Counted from the stretch's first letter, positions 1 to 5,905 are shown. The stretch: 5,939 nucleotides of DNA from an uncultured Myxococcales bacterium (GCA_903952805.1 CAJBHN010000800.1:1-5939); one strand, 5' to 3'. Numbers and translations are program-made. The notes: generated from the sequence alone by a model not told the origin.

Positions 1-1018
1 CGCAGATCCGCTCCAGCTGGAAGTAGAGGGTCAGCCGGGCGCGGACGGCGATCGGCGCGGTGAGAAGGAGCCAGCTGAGCACCGCGAGCAGGTAGCCGAT
101 CAGCAGGCCGCCAACCACGTCGGCCGCGCTGACGCCGTCGATCGACACGTCGCCGATGCTCAGCGTTGGCGGCGTGAGGTCGACCGGGATGGGGTTCGAA
201 CGGCCCGTGCTCTGGTTGCCGAAGCGGTCGGTGGCATCGACCTCGACGACGAGTTCGGCGGTGCTGGTGAGCGTTGGCAGCGTCAGCGGTTGAAATGTGC
301 TGACGGTGCCGAACGTGTCGTCGGCCTGCGGGGTGAAGGCGCCGACGACGTTTTGGCCCTGCAGCACCCGGGCAGCCACCGCCCGGGCGTCGGCCTCGCC
401 AAGGGTGACCGTGACGCTCAGCACGCTTTGGCTGCTGGCGTGGGTCTGGCCGTGGGCCTCGGCGCCGTTGAAGGCGACCACGATGGTGGCGGCGTCCACG
501 ACGGGGCCTTCCACGTCGACAGACACAGCATCGAGCGTGAGGTCGACGCCGTTGTTGAAGCGGTCTACCAGCGACACCACGGGCGTCAGTTGTGAGGCGG
601 ACTCGGTGGCGTCGACGGTGAAGGCGAAGGCAAACGTCGTGTCGCCGGCGGCAACCGAGCCACGTTGCAGCGTGGTGGTCACAACGGCGCCCCCGCTGCG
701 CGTGAGGGACAGCACGGGAGCCGTGCCCAATGGTTCGCTGACGACGACGGTGACGACGGCGGCAGCGCCGCGAAACAGCAGCGTCGGCTCGACGCTGGCC
801 TCGGCCGTGGGGGCATCGGTGTCGGGTGAGATCGCCGGCAGGCAACGCCCGATGCGCAAGGCGCACGTGGTGTCGGCGGGACATTGGGCGTTGTTGTCGC
901 AGGCGATGACGGCGTCGGGAGCCTCGGCCTGCAGGTTGAGTGACGGGCAGCCGCTCATGGCCGCGACGGCGGCGACGGTCGTGATGATTCCAAGCAGGGC
1001 AGTCCAGGAAGCGCGCAT
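1..1018 (-). CDS. Secreted lipoprotein with Ig-like repeats, 3' end outside window
   Basis: The frame opens with ATG at 1018 and stays open to base 1, giving 339 visible residues with no stop, so the C-terminus is missing. Residues 1-23 form a lipoprotein signal peptide: Arg2, a hydrophobic core, then the lipobox M-S-G with Cys24 as the likely lipidated residue. Cysteines 40, 46, 52 and 59 follow the spacing C-x5-C-P-x4-C-x6-C, a small disulfide-type motif frequent in myxobacterial secreted proteins. Residues of about 65-295 are Thr/Val/Ala-rich. They contain two similar blocks (D-R-F-x-N followed by a VD...P segment) typical of bacterial Ig-like beta-sandwich repeats. Residues 301-325 form an unexpected strongly hydrophobic stretch (GGLLIGYLLAVLSWLLLTAP) followed by Arg326/Arg328, which looks like a membrane helix. 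No good Shine-Dalgarno precedes the ATG; the start is chosen because it gives the signal peptide. The gene lies 89 bp after the porin gene on the same strand. That gap holds only a short 5-bp hairpin (1055-1067) without a T-run. The function is unknown. Confidence 0.8.
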   Translation of the reverse strand, partial: MRASWTALLGIITTVAAVAAMSGCPSLNLQAEAPDAVIACDNNAQCPADTTCALRIGRCLPAISPDTDAPTAEASVEPTLLFRGAAAVVTVVVSEPLGTAPVLSLTRSGGAVVTTTLQRGSVAAGDTTFAFAFTVDATESASQLTPVVSLVDRFNNGVDLTLDAVSVDVEGPVVDAATIVVAFNGAEAHGQTHASSQSVLSVTVTLGEADARAVAARVLQGQNVVGAFTPQADDTFGTVSTFQPLTLPTLTSTAELVVEVDATDRFGNQSTGRSNPIPVDLTPPTLSIGDVSIDGVSAADVVGGLLIGYLLAVLSWLLLTAPIAVRARLTLYFQLERIC

Positions 1019-1107
1019 GGGCGGAGGCTAGCGTGCGCAACGCCGCCCGGGGGCACCTGGATCAGGTCTCCTGCTGCGACCGGGGTCACGGCACGAGCGC
1101 CTGTTGC

Positions 1108-2274
1108 TCAAAAAAAGAGCTGGAGTTGGCTGCGGGCCACCAGGTCCGGTCGTTCGCGGTCGGTGCCCACCAGGCCCCCGTCGAGCTGGAGCTTCAAGTC
1201 ATGGCCCGCCAGGCACAGGTTGGCGCCCACGGTGCCTTCCCATTCGCGCACGAGGTCGGGCGCGTTGTCGGCGACGGCGTCGACCTGCAGCGGCACCAGC
1301 AACGCCAGGCGCCCGACCAGCTCCAGGCCATCGACGACGACGACGCCGCCCTGGGTCAGCACGCCGGCGCCGGAGCGGGCCACCGGGTCGGGGGCGCCGC
1401 CGTCGTCGACCGCCTGGCGCGTCATGCCTTGGACCAGCAACGACCACCCCTGCCATTTGAAGAGCATATCGGCGGTGGCGTGGGCGTAGTCGATGGCGCC
1501 CTGGCTGCCGTCCTTGTTGAGGACGTCGCCGTGGGTGCTGCCGGTACGGGTGCTGCCCTTGTTGAACGCGCCGGCGACGGCGAAGGCGACCTTGGGGTCG
1601 GCGCTGCGCTGGAGGTCCCCTTCCTCGAGGTCGTCGAACGCGCCCAGCGGCGTCCATTGGACCCGGGCCGACCACAGCAGCCCGGCTTTGGGCGTTGGTC
1701 GGTTGCGGCCGTCGCCACCAAACAGGCCCGCCTGCAGGTTGAGCTGCTCGTGGAAGGGCATCGAGACCAGCACCACGCCGATGTCGCGGTCGAGGTTGAG
1801 TTCGTTGACCACCCGGCTGCGATCCGCGAACTGCATCGCTGACGACGACGTCAGCCGTTGTCGATCAAAAGGGACCTTCATCTGGCCCACCCTCACGCCC
1901 AGTGTCGGCGTGGCGTTCCAGGTGACGTTGGCGTCGCGGATGATGATGGGCAGGTCGGCCTCGACGTCGTTTTGCGACATCCCCAGCTGCAGCTTCCACT
2001 CAAAGCGGTGGGCCAGCACATGCCCCGACAGGGCAATGCGCGCCCGCCGCACCAGGAATTCCGGTCGCAGCGCCGCATTGCCTTCGTCGTCGTCATCGAC
2101 GGTGACCGCGCCCCGCAGTTGCAGCCGCAGCCGGGCCGTGACGGCGAAGCTGTCGTCACCGTTTTCGGTGGAGGCAATGGTGATGCCGCGCCCAAACCCG
2201 CCGCTGACCTCAACGGGTCCCCCGGTCGGGGCGAGGGAAGCAAGGGTGAGCGAGAGAGCAATGGTTGCCAGCAT
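1108..2274 (-). CDS. Outer-membrane porin, phosphate-selective porin O/P family
   Basis: This 388-residue protein reads as a 16-18-strand beta-barrel of the Porin_O_P (OprO/OprP-like) family. Seen in the sequence: a short hydrophobic leader (residues 1-15, possible cleavage after S-L-A); the early strand motif around RRARIALSGHV (76-86); and alternating strands such as F-E-W-K-L-Q-L-G (91-98). The family-like segment G-Q-M-K-V-P-F-D-R (130-138) is followed by S-S-S and M-Q-F-A-D-R-S, then L-D-R-D-I-G-V (161-167). The protein ends in Phe-Phe, the usual terminal signal for insertion by the BAM complex. Family members form outer-membrane channels, classically for phosphate or polyphosphate, but many homologues have other or unknown substrates, so specificity is not assigned. 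Oddities: the leader has no Lys or Arg in its n-region, yet an in-frame TGA lies two codons upstream of the ATG, so no earlier start is possible. There is also an acidic run, DDDDE (60-64). The gene begins 74 bp after the kinase gene on the same strand, so co-transcription is plausible. The Shine-Dalgarno (GAAAG) is weak. Confidence 0.85.
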   Translation of the reverse strand: MLATIALSLTLASLAPTGGPVEVSGGFGRGITIASTENGDDSFAVTARLRLQLRGAVTVDDDDEGNAALRPEFLVRRARIALSGHVLAHRFEWKLQLGMSQNDVEADLPIIIRDANVTWNATPTLGVRVGQMKVPFDRQRLTSSSAMQFADRSRVVNELNLDRDIGVVLVSMPFHEQLNLQAGLFGGDGRNRPTPKAGLLWSARVQWTPLGAFDDLEEGDLQRSADPKVAFAVAGAFNKGSTRTGSTHGDVLNKDGSQGAIDYAHATADMLFKWQGWSLLVQGMTRQAVDDGGAPDPVARSGAGVLTQGGVVVVDGLELVGRLALLVPLQVDAVADNAPDLVREWEGTVGANLCLAGHDLKLQLDGGLVGTDRERPDLVARSQLQLFF

Positions 2275-2348
2275 GGGTCACTTTCACAGCAGGGTGGCCA
2301 GTTGCCGGTGGCGCCGTCGTCGTCGTCGCTCACCACGAGCGCCGCCGC

Positions 2349-3845
2349 TCAGATCGACAGCGGGGTATTTTGCATGGCCTTGGGCAGCCGGAGGCGGAAG
2401 TGGCAGCCCGATTGCTCAGACGTCGCCGGCAACAGCTCGAGGGTGCCCGTCATGGCCTCGGCGATGCGGCGGGCCATCGGCAAGCCCAGCCCCGTGCCGC
2501 GCACCTTGGTCGTGAAGAATGGCTGAAACACGACGTCGCGATCGGCGGAACTGATGCCGGGGCCGTCGTCGATGACGTCGACGTAGCCGGCGCTGACCTT
2601 GACGTCGACGACCACCTTCTTGGCCCCCGCCTGCAACGCGTTTTGCATCAGGTTTTGCAGGATCTGGGTCACCAGCATGGGGTCGCCGCGGACTTCGCCG
2701 GTGCCGTTGATGTGGATGGTCTCGACGCTGCGGCCGACCGAGGCGGCGGCGGCGATGGCGGCCTGGTCGGCGGATTCCCGGAGATTGACCGCGGTCATCG
2801 ACGCCGTCACCGGTCGGGCAAACACCAACAACTCACCGACCAATTCGCCCAGCCTGGCAATCTGGTGCTGGACCCGGATCAAGGCCGGTTGGCGGTCGTC
2901 GCCGTCGGGCACCGACGACGCCACGACCTGCACCACGCCCGAGATGCCCGCGAGGGGATTGCGGATTTCGTGGGCGACGCTGGCGGCCATGGTGCCAAGG
3001 CTGGCGAGGTTCTCGGCGTGGCGGGCCCGGTCTTCGTGGTCGACGATGGTGGTCAGGTCCTCCATGTGCAGCAGCGCCGACGCCAGCGGGTGCTCCACCG
3101 GCAACACCGTCAGCCGCATGGAGCTGCGATGGCCGTCGACGATCACGTCGATGCGGGGGTAGTCCACCACCATGTGGGTCTCGCGGGCCCGGGCCACGGC
3201 GCCGCAGACGTCGATGGCCAGGCTGAGCTCGGGCATCATCACCTCGCTCAAGAGCTGTCCGGTCGGGTTGCCGACGATGAAGGAGCAATGGGTGTGCGTC
3301 GACGCCGACACCCGCAGGTCGTTGTCGAGCACCAGGATGCAGGCGGGCAGGCTGGAGACGATGATGTCGCGGAGCTTGGTGAGGTTGTCCCGTTCGCTCT
3401 CCTCCAGAAACGTGCCGGTCATGATGGCCAGTTCCACGTCGAGGATCTTGTCGAGGGCGGCGCAGGCGTCGTCCTGGCCCCGCAGCAGCTCGCGCAGGTG
3501 AATCCGGATGCCGCTCATCGCGGTGAACATGTAGCGGCTGGGCAGGCGCACCCGCACATGGGCCTTGCCAATGGCCAACCGGCGCGCGTGATAGGCGTGA
3601 TCGTGGGGACCGGTGAACAGCTCCTTGAGCCAGTCCATCAGCGACGTCTTGAGCCGCTGTACCTGCGCGTCGTTGGCGAACACCGCGCGTGCCCCCTGGA
3701 AGCGCAGGATGTTGTCGTAGAATCGATCGGTCACCGTGCTGGTTTGCGGGTCCACCGTCGGCCACGCCCTGTTGAGGGCGGCGGTGTCGGCTGCGGTGAA
3801 GCCGACGTACGCGAGCAGCTCATCGAACGGGTGGTCTGGTCGCAT
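2349..3845 (-). CDS. Globin-coupled heme-sensor histidine kinase with PAS-like domain
   Basis: This is a 498-residue soluble sensor kinase with no membrane segment, so it should sense in the cytoplasm. Residues of about 5-150 are a protoglobin/globin-coupled-sensor domain. Its marks are L-L-A-Y-V-G-F near the start, D-R-F-Y-D-N-I-L with Tyr43 as the probable distal (B10) residue, R-L-K-x-S-L-x-D-W-L (64-73), and I-G-K-A-H-V-R with His96 as the probable proximal heme ligand. In the characterised Anaeromyxobacter kinase AfGcHK these residues are, from memory, Tyr45 and His99. Residues of about 155-270 look like a PAS-type domain. HisKA carries S-V-A-H-E-I-R-N-P-L with phospho-acceptor His292. 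The ATPase domain shows the N box (QNLMQNAL, Asn398/Asn402), G1 (DDGPG, 426-430), F box (FQPFF, 440-444) and G2 (GTGLG, 450-454). The start at 3845 matches the usual globin N-terminus. The frame stays open upstream but becomes Arg-rich and non-protein-like, and a TTG at 3881 is the only near alternative. No clear Shine-Dalgarno is present. The gene is divergent from the regulator at 4478, its likely partner. Confidence 0.93.
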   Translation of the reverse strand: MRPDHPFDELLAYVGFTAADTAALNRAWPTVDPQTSTVTDRFYDNILRFQGARAVFANDAQVQRLKTSLMDWLKELFTGPHDHAYHARRLAIGKAHVRVRLPSRYMFTAMSGIRIHLRELLRGQDDACAALDKILDVELAIMTGTFLEESERDNLTKLRDIIVSSLPACILVLDNDLRVSASTHTHCSFIVGNPTGQLLSEVMMPELSLAIDVCGAVARARETHMVVDYPRIDVIVDGHRSSMRLTVLPVEHPLASALLHMEDLTTIVDHEDRARHAENLASLGTMAASVAHEIRNPLAGISGVVQVVASSVPDGDDRQPALIRVQHQIARLGELVGELLVFARPVTASMTAVNLRESADQAAIAAAASVGRSVETIHINGTGEVRGDPMLVTQILQNLMQNALQAGAKKVVVDVKVSAGYVDVIDDGPGISSADRDVVFQPFFTTKVRGTGLGLPMARRIAEAMTGTLELLPATSEQSGCHFRLRLPKAMQNTPLSI

Positions 3846-3920
3846 CGACGAACCATCGATCGATAACTGAGGTCTTTGCAAGGCGACGGGAAGACCGTCA
3901 CTGCCGACGAGACCCTTCTT

Positions 3921-3950
3921 TGGGTGAATTCTCACAAAACCTTTCACCCA
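3921..3950. promoter_or_regulatory. Inverted repeat, candidate operator before kinase gene
   Basis: The arms TGGGTGAA (3921-3928) and TTCACCCA (3943-3950) are perfect 8-bp inverted copies separated by 14 bp, so their centres lie 22 bp apart, two helical turns. This suits a dimeric DNA-binding protein. The site lies 76-105 bp upstream of the kinase ATG. The spacer contains TCAC, which pairs with the left arm's GTGA as a tighter inner palindrome. The same 8-mer occurs again at 4440-4447 in the regulator leader. Binding by the linked Fis-type regulator is a guess; a transcript hairpin is the alternative. Confidence 0.45.
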
Positions 3951-4316
3951 GCAGCGCGGACCAGTGGTGGGCCGACAATGAAACAGGGCTCTGCAAGGTG
4001 CCCTCAGCCAAAAATATTGGAAAGCATGCGATCGCACTGCCCGTTGTGCCAATGAAAACAGACGGCGGATCGATATGGCGCATCTGCCCACCGCCGCATG
4101 CTGGTGCCACAGAGTTCGATCGGAGCGTCCCGTTTGCCGCGGCCACGGCGTCCGCGCCCGGGCGATGTCGCGAGATGTGCTTGATGTCCTGCCGCCGGTT
4201 TCGCCCTGCCCATGGCCGGCGATGGAGGCCAGCACGCCCGCGACCGCGCCGTCCCCCGTCGGGTCCGTTTGACGTCGACGGCGACGAACCTTTCCGCGCC
4301 CATCGGGGCCGTTGAA

Positions 4317-4343
4317 GCGGCGCCGGCGGCGCCGGCGGCGCCG
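4317..4343. repeat. Three perfect tandem copies of a 9-base unit
   Basis: The unit GCGGCGCCG is repeated exactly three times, at 4317-4325, 4326-4334 and 4335-4343, followed by GGCC. Each unit contains the palindrome GGCGCC, giving three evenly spaced palindromic cores about one helical turn apart. The array ends 14 bp before the GG of the sigma-54 promoter. It could be a slippage-prone simple repeat or a protein-binding array; the sequence alone does not decide. Confidence 0.8.
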
Positions 4344-4355
4344 GGCCTCATGAAA

Positions 4356-4372
4356 TGGGCACAGCTCTTGCC
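4356..4372 (+). promoter_or_regulatory. Sigma-54 (-24/-12) promoter for the response regulator gene
   Basis: The sequence GGGCACAGCTCTTGCC (4357-4372) matches the sigma-54 consensus TGGCACRNNNNTTGCW at all core positions: GG at 4358-4359, CAC following, TTGC at 4368-4371, and exactly ten bases between GG and GC. Mismatches are the first T (G here) and the last W (C here). Transcription would start near 4382-4384, giving a leader of about 95 nt before the ATG at 4478. Because the downstream gene itself encodes a sigma-54 activator, positive autoregulation or control by another activator is suggested. Sigma-54 promoters need a bound enhancer protein, whose site is not identified. Confidence 0.7.
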
Positions 4373-4390
4373 TCAGCGGGGGCAGAGGAA

Positions 4391-4422
4391 GAGACGGCGG
4401 GGCTCCAAAGCGCCGCCGTCTC
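4391..4422 (+). other. Perfect 10-bp stem-loop in the regulator's leader RNA
   Basis: GAGACGGCGG (4391-4400) and CCGCCGTCTC (4413-4422) pair perfectly around a 12-base loop. Eight of ten pairs are G-C, so the hairpin should be very stable in RNA. It starts about 8 nt after the predicted sigma-54 start site and lies 55 nt upstream of the ATG. No T-run follows, so it is not a simple intrinsic terminator. Roles in transcript stability or in binding a protein are possible, as is a DNA-level palindromic site. Confidence 0.6.
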
Positions 4423-4438
4423 GAGGGACAGCGGCAAC

Positions 4439-4466
4439 GTGGGTGAAATCCCACACCCGCTGTGTG
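4439..4466 (+). other. Two mutually exclusive small hairpins beside the RBS
   Basis: GTGGG (4439-4443) pairs with CCCAC (4450-4454) around the loop TGAAAT. Alternatively CACAC (4452-4456) pairs with GTGTG (4462-4466) around the loop CCGCT. The two stems share bases 4452-4454, so only one can form, and the second ends on the base directly before AAGGAG. The arrangement could modulate access to the ribosome binding site; this is inferred from pairing only. Confidence 0.35.
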
Positions 4467-4472
4467 AAGGAG
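4467..4472 (+). promoter_or_regulatory. Ribosome binding site fixing the regulator start
   Basis: AAGGAG lies five bases before ATG 4478 and is the best Shine-Dalgarno in the window. It decides the start against the in-frame ATG at 4355, which lies inside the sigma-54 promoter, and the protein then begins with the canonical receiver-domain sequence MRILCCDDEE. Confidence 0.85.
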
Positions 4473-4477
4473 CCCAA

Positions 4478-5899
4478 ATGCGGATTTTGTGTTGTGACGA
4501 TGAAGAGTTGGTTCGCTGGAGTGTGCAGGCCCACCTGAAAAAGGCGGGTCACGAGGTCGATGTCGCCGCCGACGGCATCGCCGGCCTGGAGGCCATCGAC
4601 AAGGGGGCCTACGACGTCGTCATCCTCGATTTGAAGATGCCGCGCATGGATGGTTTGAGTGTGTTGCGTCGATTGCGGGAGACCCACCCGCAATTGCCGG
4701 TGGTGGTCATCACCGCCCACGGCGCCATCGACTCCGCCATCGAGGCCACCCGCCTGGGGGCGCGCGCCTATCTCTCCAAGCCCTTCGACCTGCGCGAGCT
4801 GCAATTGCAGGTCGAGCGCGCCGTGGAGCATGAGGAATTGTCGCGGACCGTCGAGGCCATGCGAGACCAGAACCTGCGCCGCTACGAAAAGCTCGTGGGC
4901 GTATCGCAGTCGATGGGCCGCATCTTTGACACGTTGGAACGGCTCGAAAAGGTCGATGCCCCGACGGTGCTCATCCAGGGGGAGAGCGGTACGGGCAAAG
5001 ACCTGATTGCCCAGGCCATTCACTCCCGCGGCCCCCGCCGCACCAAGGCCTACGTCGAGGTCGACTGCGCCGCCTTGCCCGACACGCTCATCGAGAGCGA
5101 ATTGTTTGGCCACGAAAAGGGCTCGTTCACCGACGCCCATCAGCAAAAGCGGGGCTTGTTCGAGGTCGCCAAGGGCGGCGTCGTGTTCTTGGACGAGATC
5201 GGTGAAATGCCGCTGCTCACCCAGGCCAAGCTGTTGCGGGCTCTCGAGAACCGCCGCTTCCGTCGCGTCGGTGGGGTCGTCGATCTGCCGTTGGACGCCG
5301 CCGTCGTGGCCGCCTCCAATCGCGACCTGCAAAAAGAGGTCAAGGCCGGCCGCTTCCGTGAAGATCTCTATTTCCGCCTTCATGTGGTGCCCATCGAGGT
5401 GCCGCCGCTGCGCCAGCGTCGTGAAGACATTTCTCCCCTCGTCGCCCATATGTTGGAGCGCACGGCCCGGGATTTGGGGCGACCCATTCCCGACATCACC
5501 ACCGACGCCATGGCCGGCCTCGAGGGCTATAATTGGCCGGGCAATGCCCGCGAGGTCCGCAACGTCATCGAGAGGTTGTTGATCCTGCGCACGGGCGACG
5601 CGCCCATTCGCGTTGACGAATTGCCGATGGAGGTGCGACTGACCTCGTCGTCCAGCGGCAGCGTCGGGTGCCCGTATGTGCTGCCCGAAGGTGGCGTCGA
5701 CCTCGAAGCCGTCGAGAGGGGCTTGATTGATCAGGCGTTGTCGCGGGCCAAGGGCAACCAGACCCAGGCCGCCCGCCTGCTGGGAATCACCCGCTATGCC
5801 CTGCGCTATCGACTGGAAAAACACGGGTTGACGTCGCAGAAGTCCCTGTCGCCGGCGTCATCGCTGTCGTCCCTGTCGGCCTCGTCGCTCGGCATCTGA
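4478..5899 (+). CDS. NtrC-family sigma-54 response regulator (REC-AAA+-Fis HTH)
   Basis: This 473-residue protein is a complete bacterial enhancer-binding regulator. The receiver domain (1-118) has the acidic pair Asp7/Asp8, phospho-acceptor Asp51 (V-V-I-L-D-L-K-M-P), Thr79 and Lys101. The AAA+ domain (about 140-370) has Walker A GESGTGKD (168-175), the sigma-54-contacting loop written GSFTDA (215-220) instead of GAFTGA, and Walker B VVFLDEIGEM (235-244). It also shows sensor I around Asn281, candidate arginine fingers Arg294 and Arg300, and W-P-G-N-A-R-E (353-359). A Fis-type helix-turn-helix occupies about 426-447 (NQTQAARLLGITRYALRYRL). After it comes a Ser/Leu-rich tail (456-471) that most relatives lack. 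The protein should oligomerise after phosphorylation of Asp51, bind enhancer DNA and open sigma-54 polymerase complexes by ATP hydrolysis. The divergent globin-coupled kinase is its obvious phosphodonor, though that pairing is inferred from adjacency. The gene follows its own sigma-54-type promoter, and its target genes are not visible apart from possible local ones. Confidence 0.95.
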   Translation: MRILCCDDEELVRWSVQAHLKKAGHEVDVAADGIAGLEAIDKGAYDVVILDLKMPRMDGLSVLRRLRETHPQLPVVVITAHGAIDSAIEATRLGARAYLSKPFDLRELQLQVERAVEHEELSRTVEAMRDQNLRRYEKLVGVSQSMGRIFDTLERLEKVDAPTVLIQGESGTGKDLIAQAIHSRGPRRTKAYVEVDCAALPDTLIESELFGHEKGSFTDAHQQKRGLFEVAKGGVVFLDEIGEMPLLTQAKLLRALENRRFRRVGGVVDLPLDAAVVAASNRDLQKEVKAGRFREDLYFRLHVVPIEVPPLRQRREDISPLVAHMLERTARDLGRPIPDITTDAMAGLEGYNWPGNAREVRNVIERLLILRTGDAPIRVDELPMEVRLTSSSSGSVGCPYVLPEGGVDLEAVERGLIDQALSRAKGNQTQAARLLGITRYALRYRLEKHGLTSQKSLSPASSLSSLSASSLGI

Positions 5900-5905
5900 T
5901 CGGGC

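Larger units (their letters stand above)
3846..4477. promoter_or_regulatory. Divergent control region between kinase and regulator genes
   Basis: About 630 bp lie between the two divergent starts. I see no credible gene here: the open frames crossing it translate to Arg/Pro-rich or compositionally random peptides without a ribosome binding site. The stretch of about 3905-4070 is clearly more AT-rich than the rest of the window and probably holds the kinase promoter. It includes an inverted repeat at 3921-3950 and a 10-bp palindrome (TGCGATCGCA, 4027-4036). A second 10-bp palindrome (ATCGATCGAT) at 3855-3864 lies just in front of the kinase start. The stretch 4100-4316 is GC-rich with no motif I can name; it lies where enhancer sites for a sigma-54 promoter would be expected. 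The regulator-proximal end holds a 9-base tandem repeat, a sigma-54 promoter and two RNA hairpins, each listed separately. Confidence 0.75.

Noticed and set aside
2315..2328. CGT trinucleotide run between kinase and porin genes
   Set aside because: Four copies of a codon-like triplet are ordinary in DNA of this base composition.
2265..3866. Long open frame on the plus strand (533 codons) opposite the kinase
   Set aside because: It is His/Val/Gly/Asp-rich, has no domain I recognise, and mirrors the codon bias of the well-supported kinase gene on the other strand; a GC-rich shadow frame.
4035..4051. Minus-strand TGGCAC followed by GC, as a sigma-54 promoter
   Set aside because: The -24 element is perfect, but the following GC pairs lie 8 or 13 bases away instead of the required 10.
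4096..4109. Minus-strand TGGCACCAGCATGC as a sigma-54 promoter
   Set aside because: The spacing between GG and GC is 9, one base short; sigma-54 promoters tolerate this poorly.
3846..4454. Upstream extension of the kinase frame by about 200 codons
   Set aside because: It translates to Arg/Pro-rich low-complexity sequence, crosses the regulator's promoter and leader, and the globin domain already begins properly at 3845.
4423..4477. Resemblance to a cobalamin riboswitch (GGTGAAATCC loop, then CCCGC and TGTG)
   Set aside because: The loop is one base shorter than the usual motif, the ACTG segment and the downstream B12 box are missing, and the ATG follows immediately.
4373..5824. Long open frame on the minus strand (483 codons) opposite the regulator
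   Set aside because: It is antisense to a gene with every NtrC-family motif in order; the composition is that of a complementary-strand shadow.
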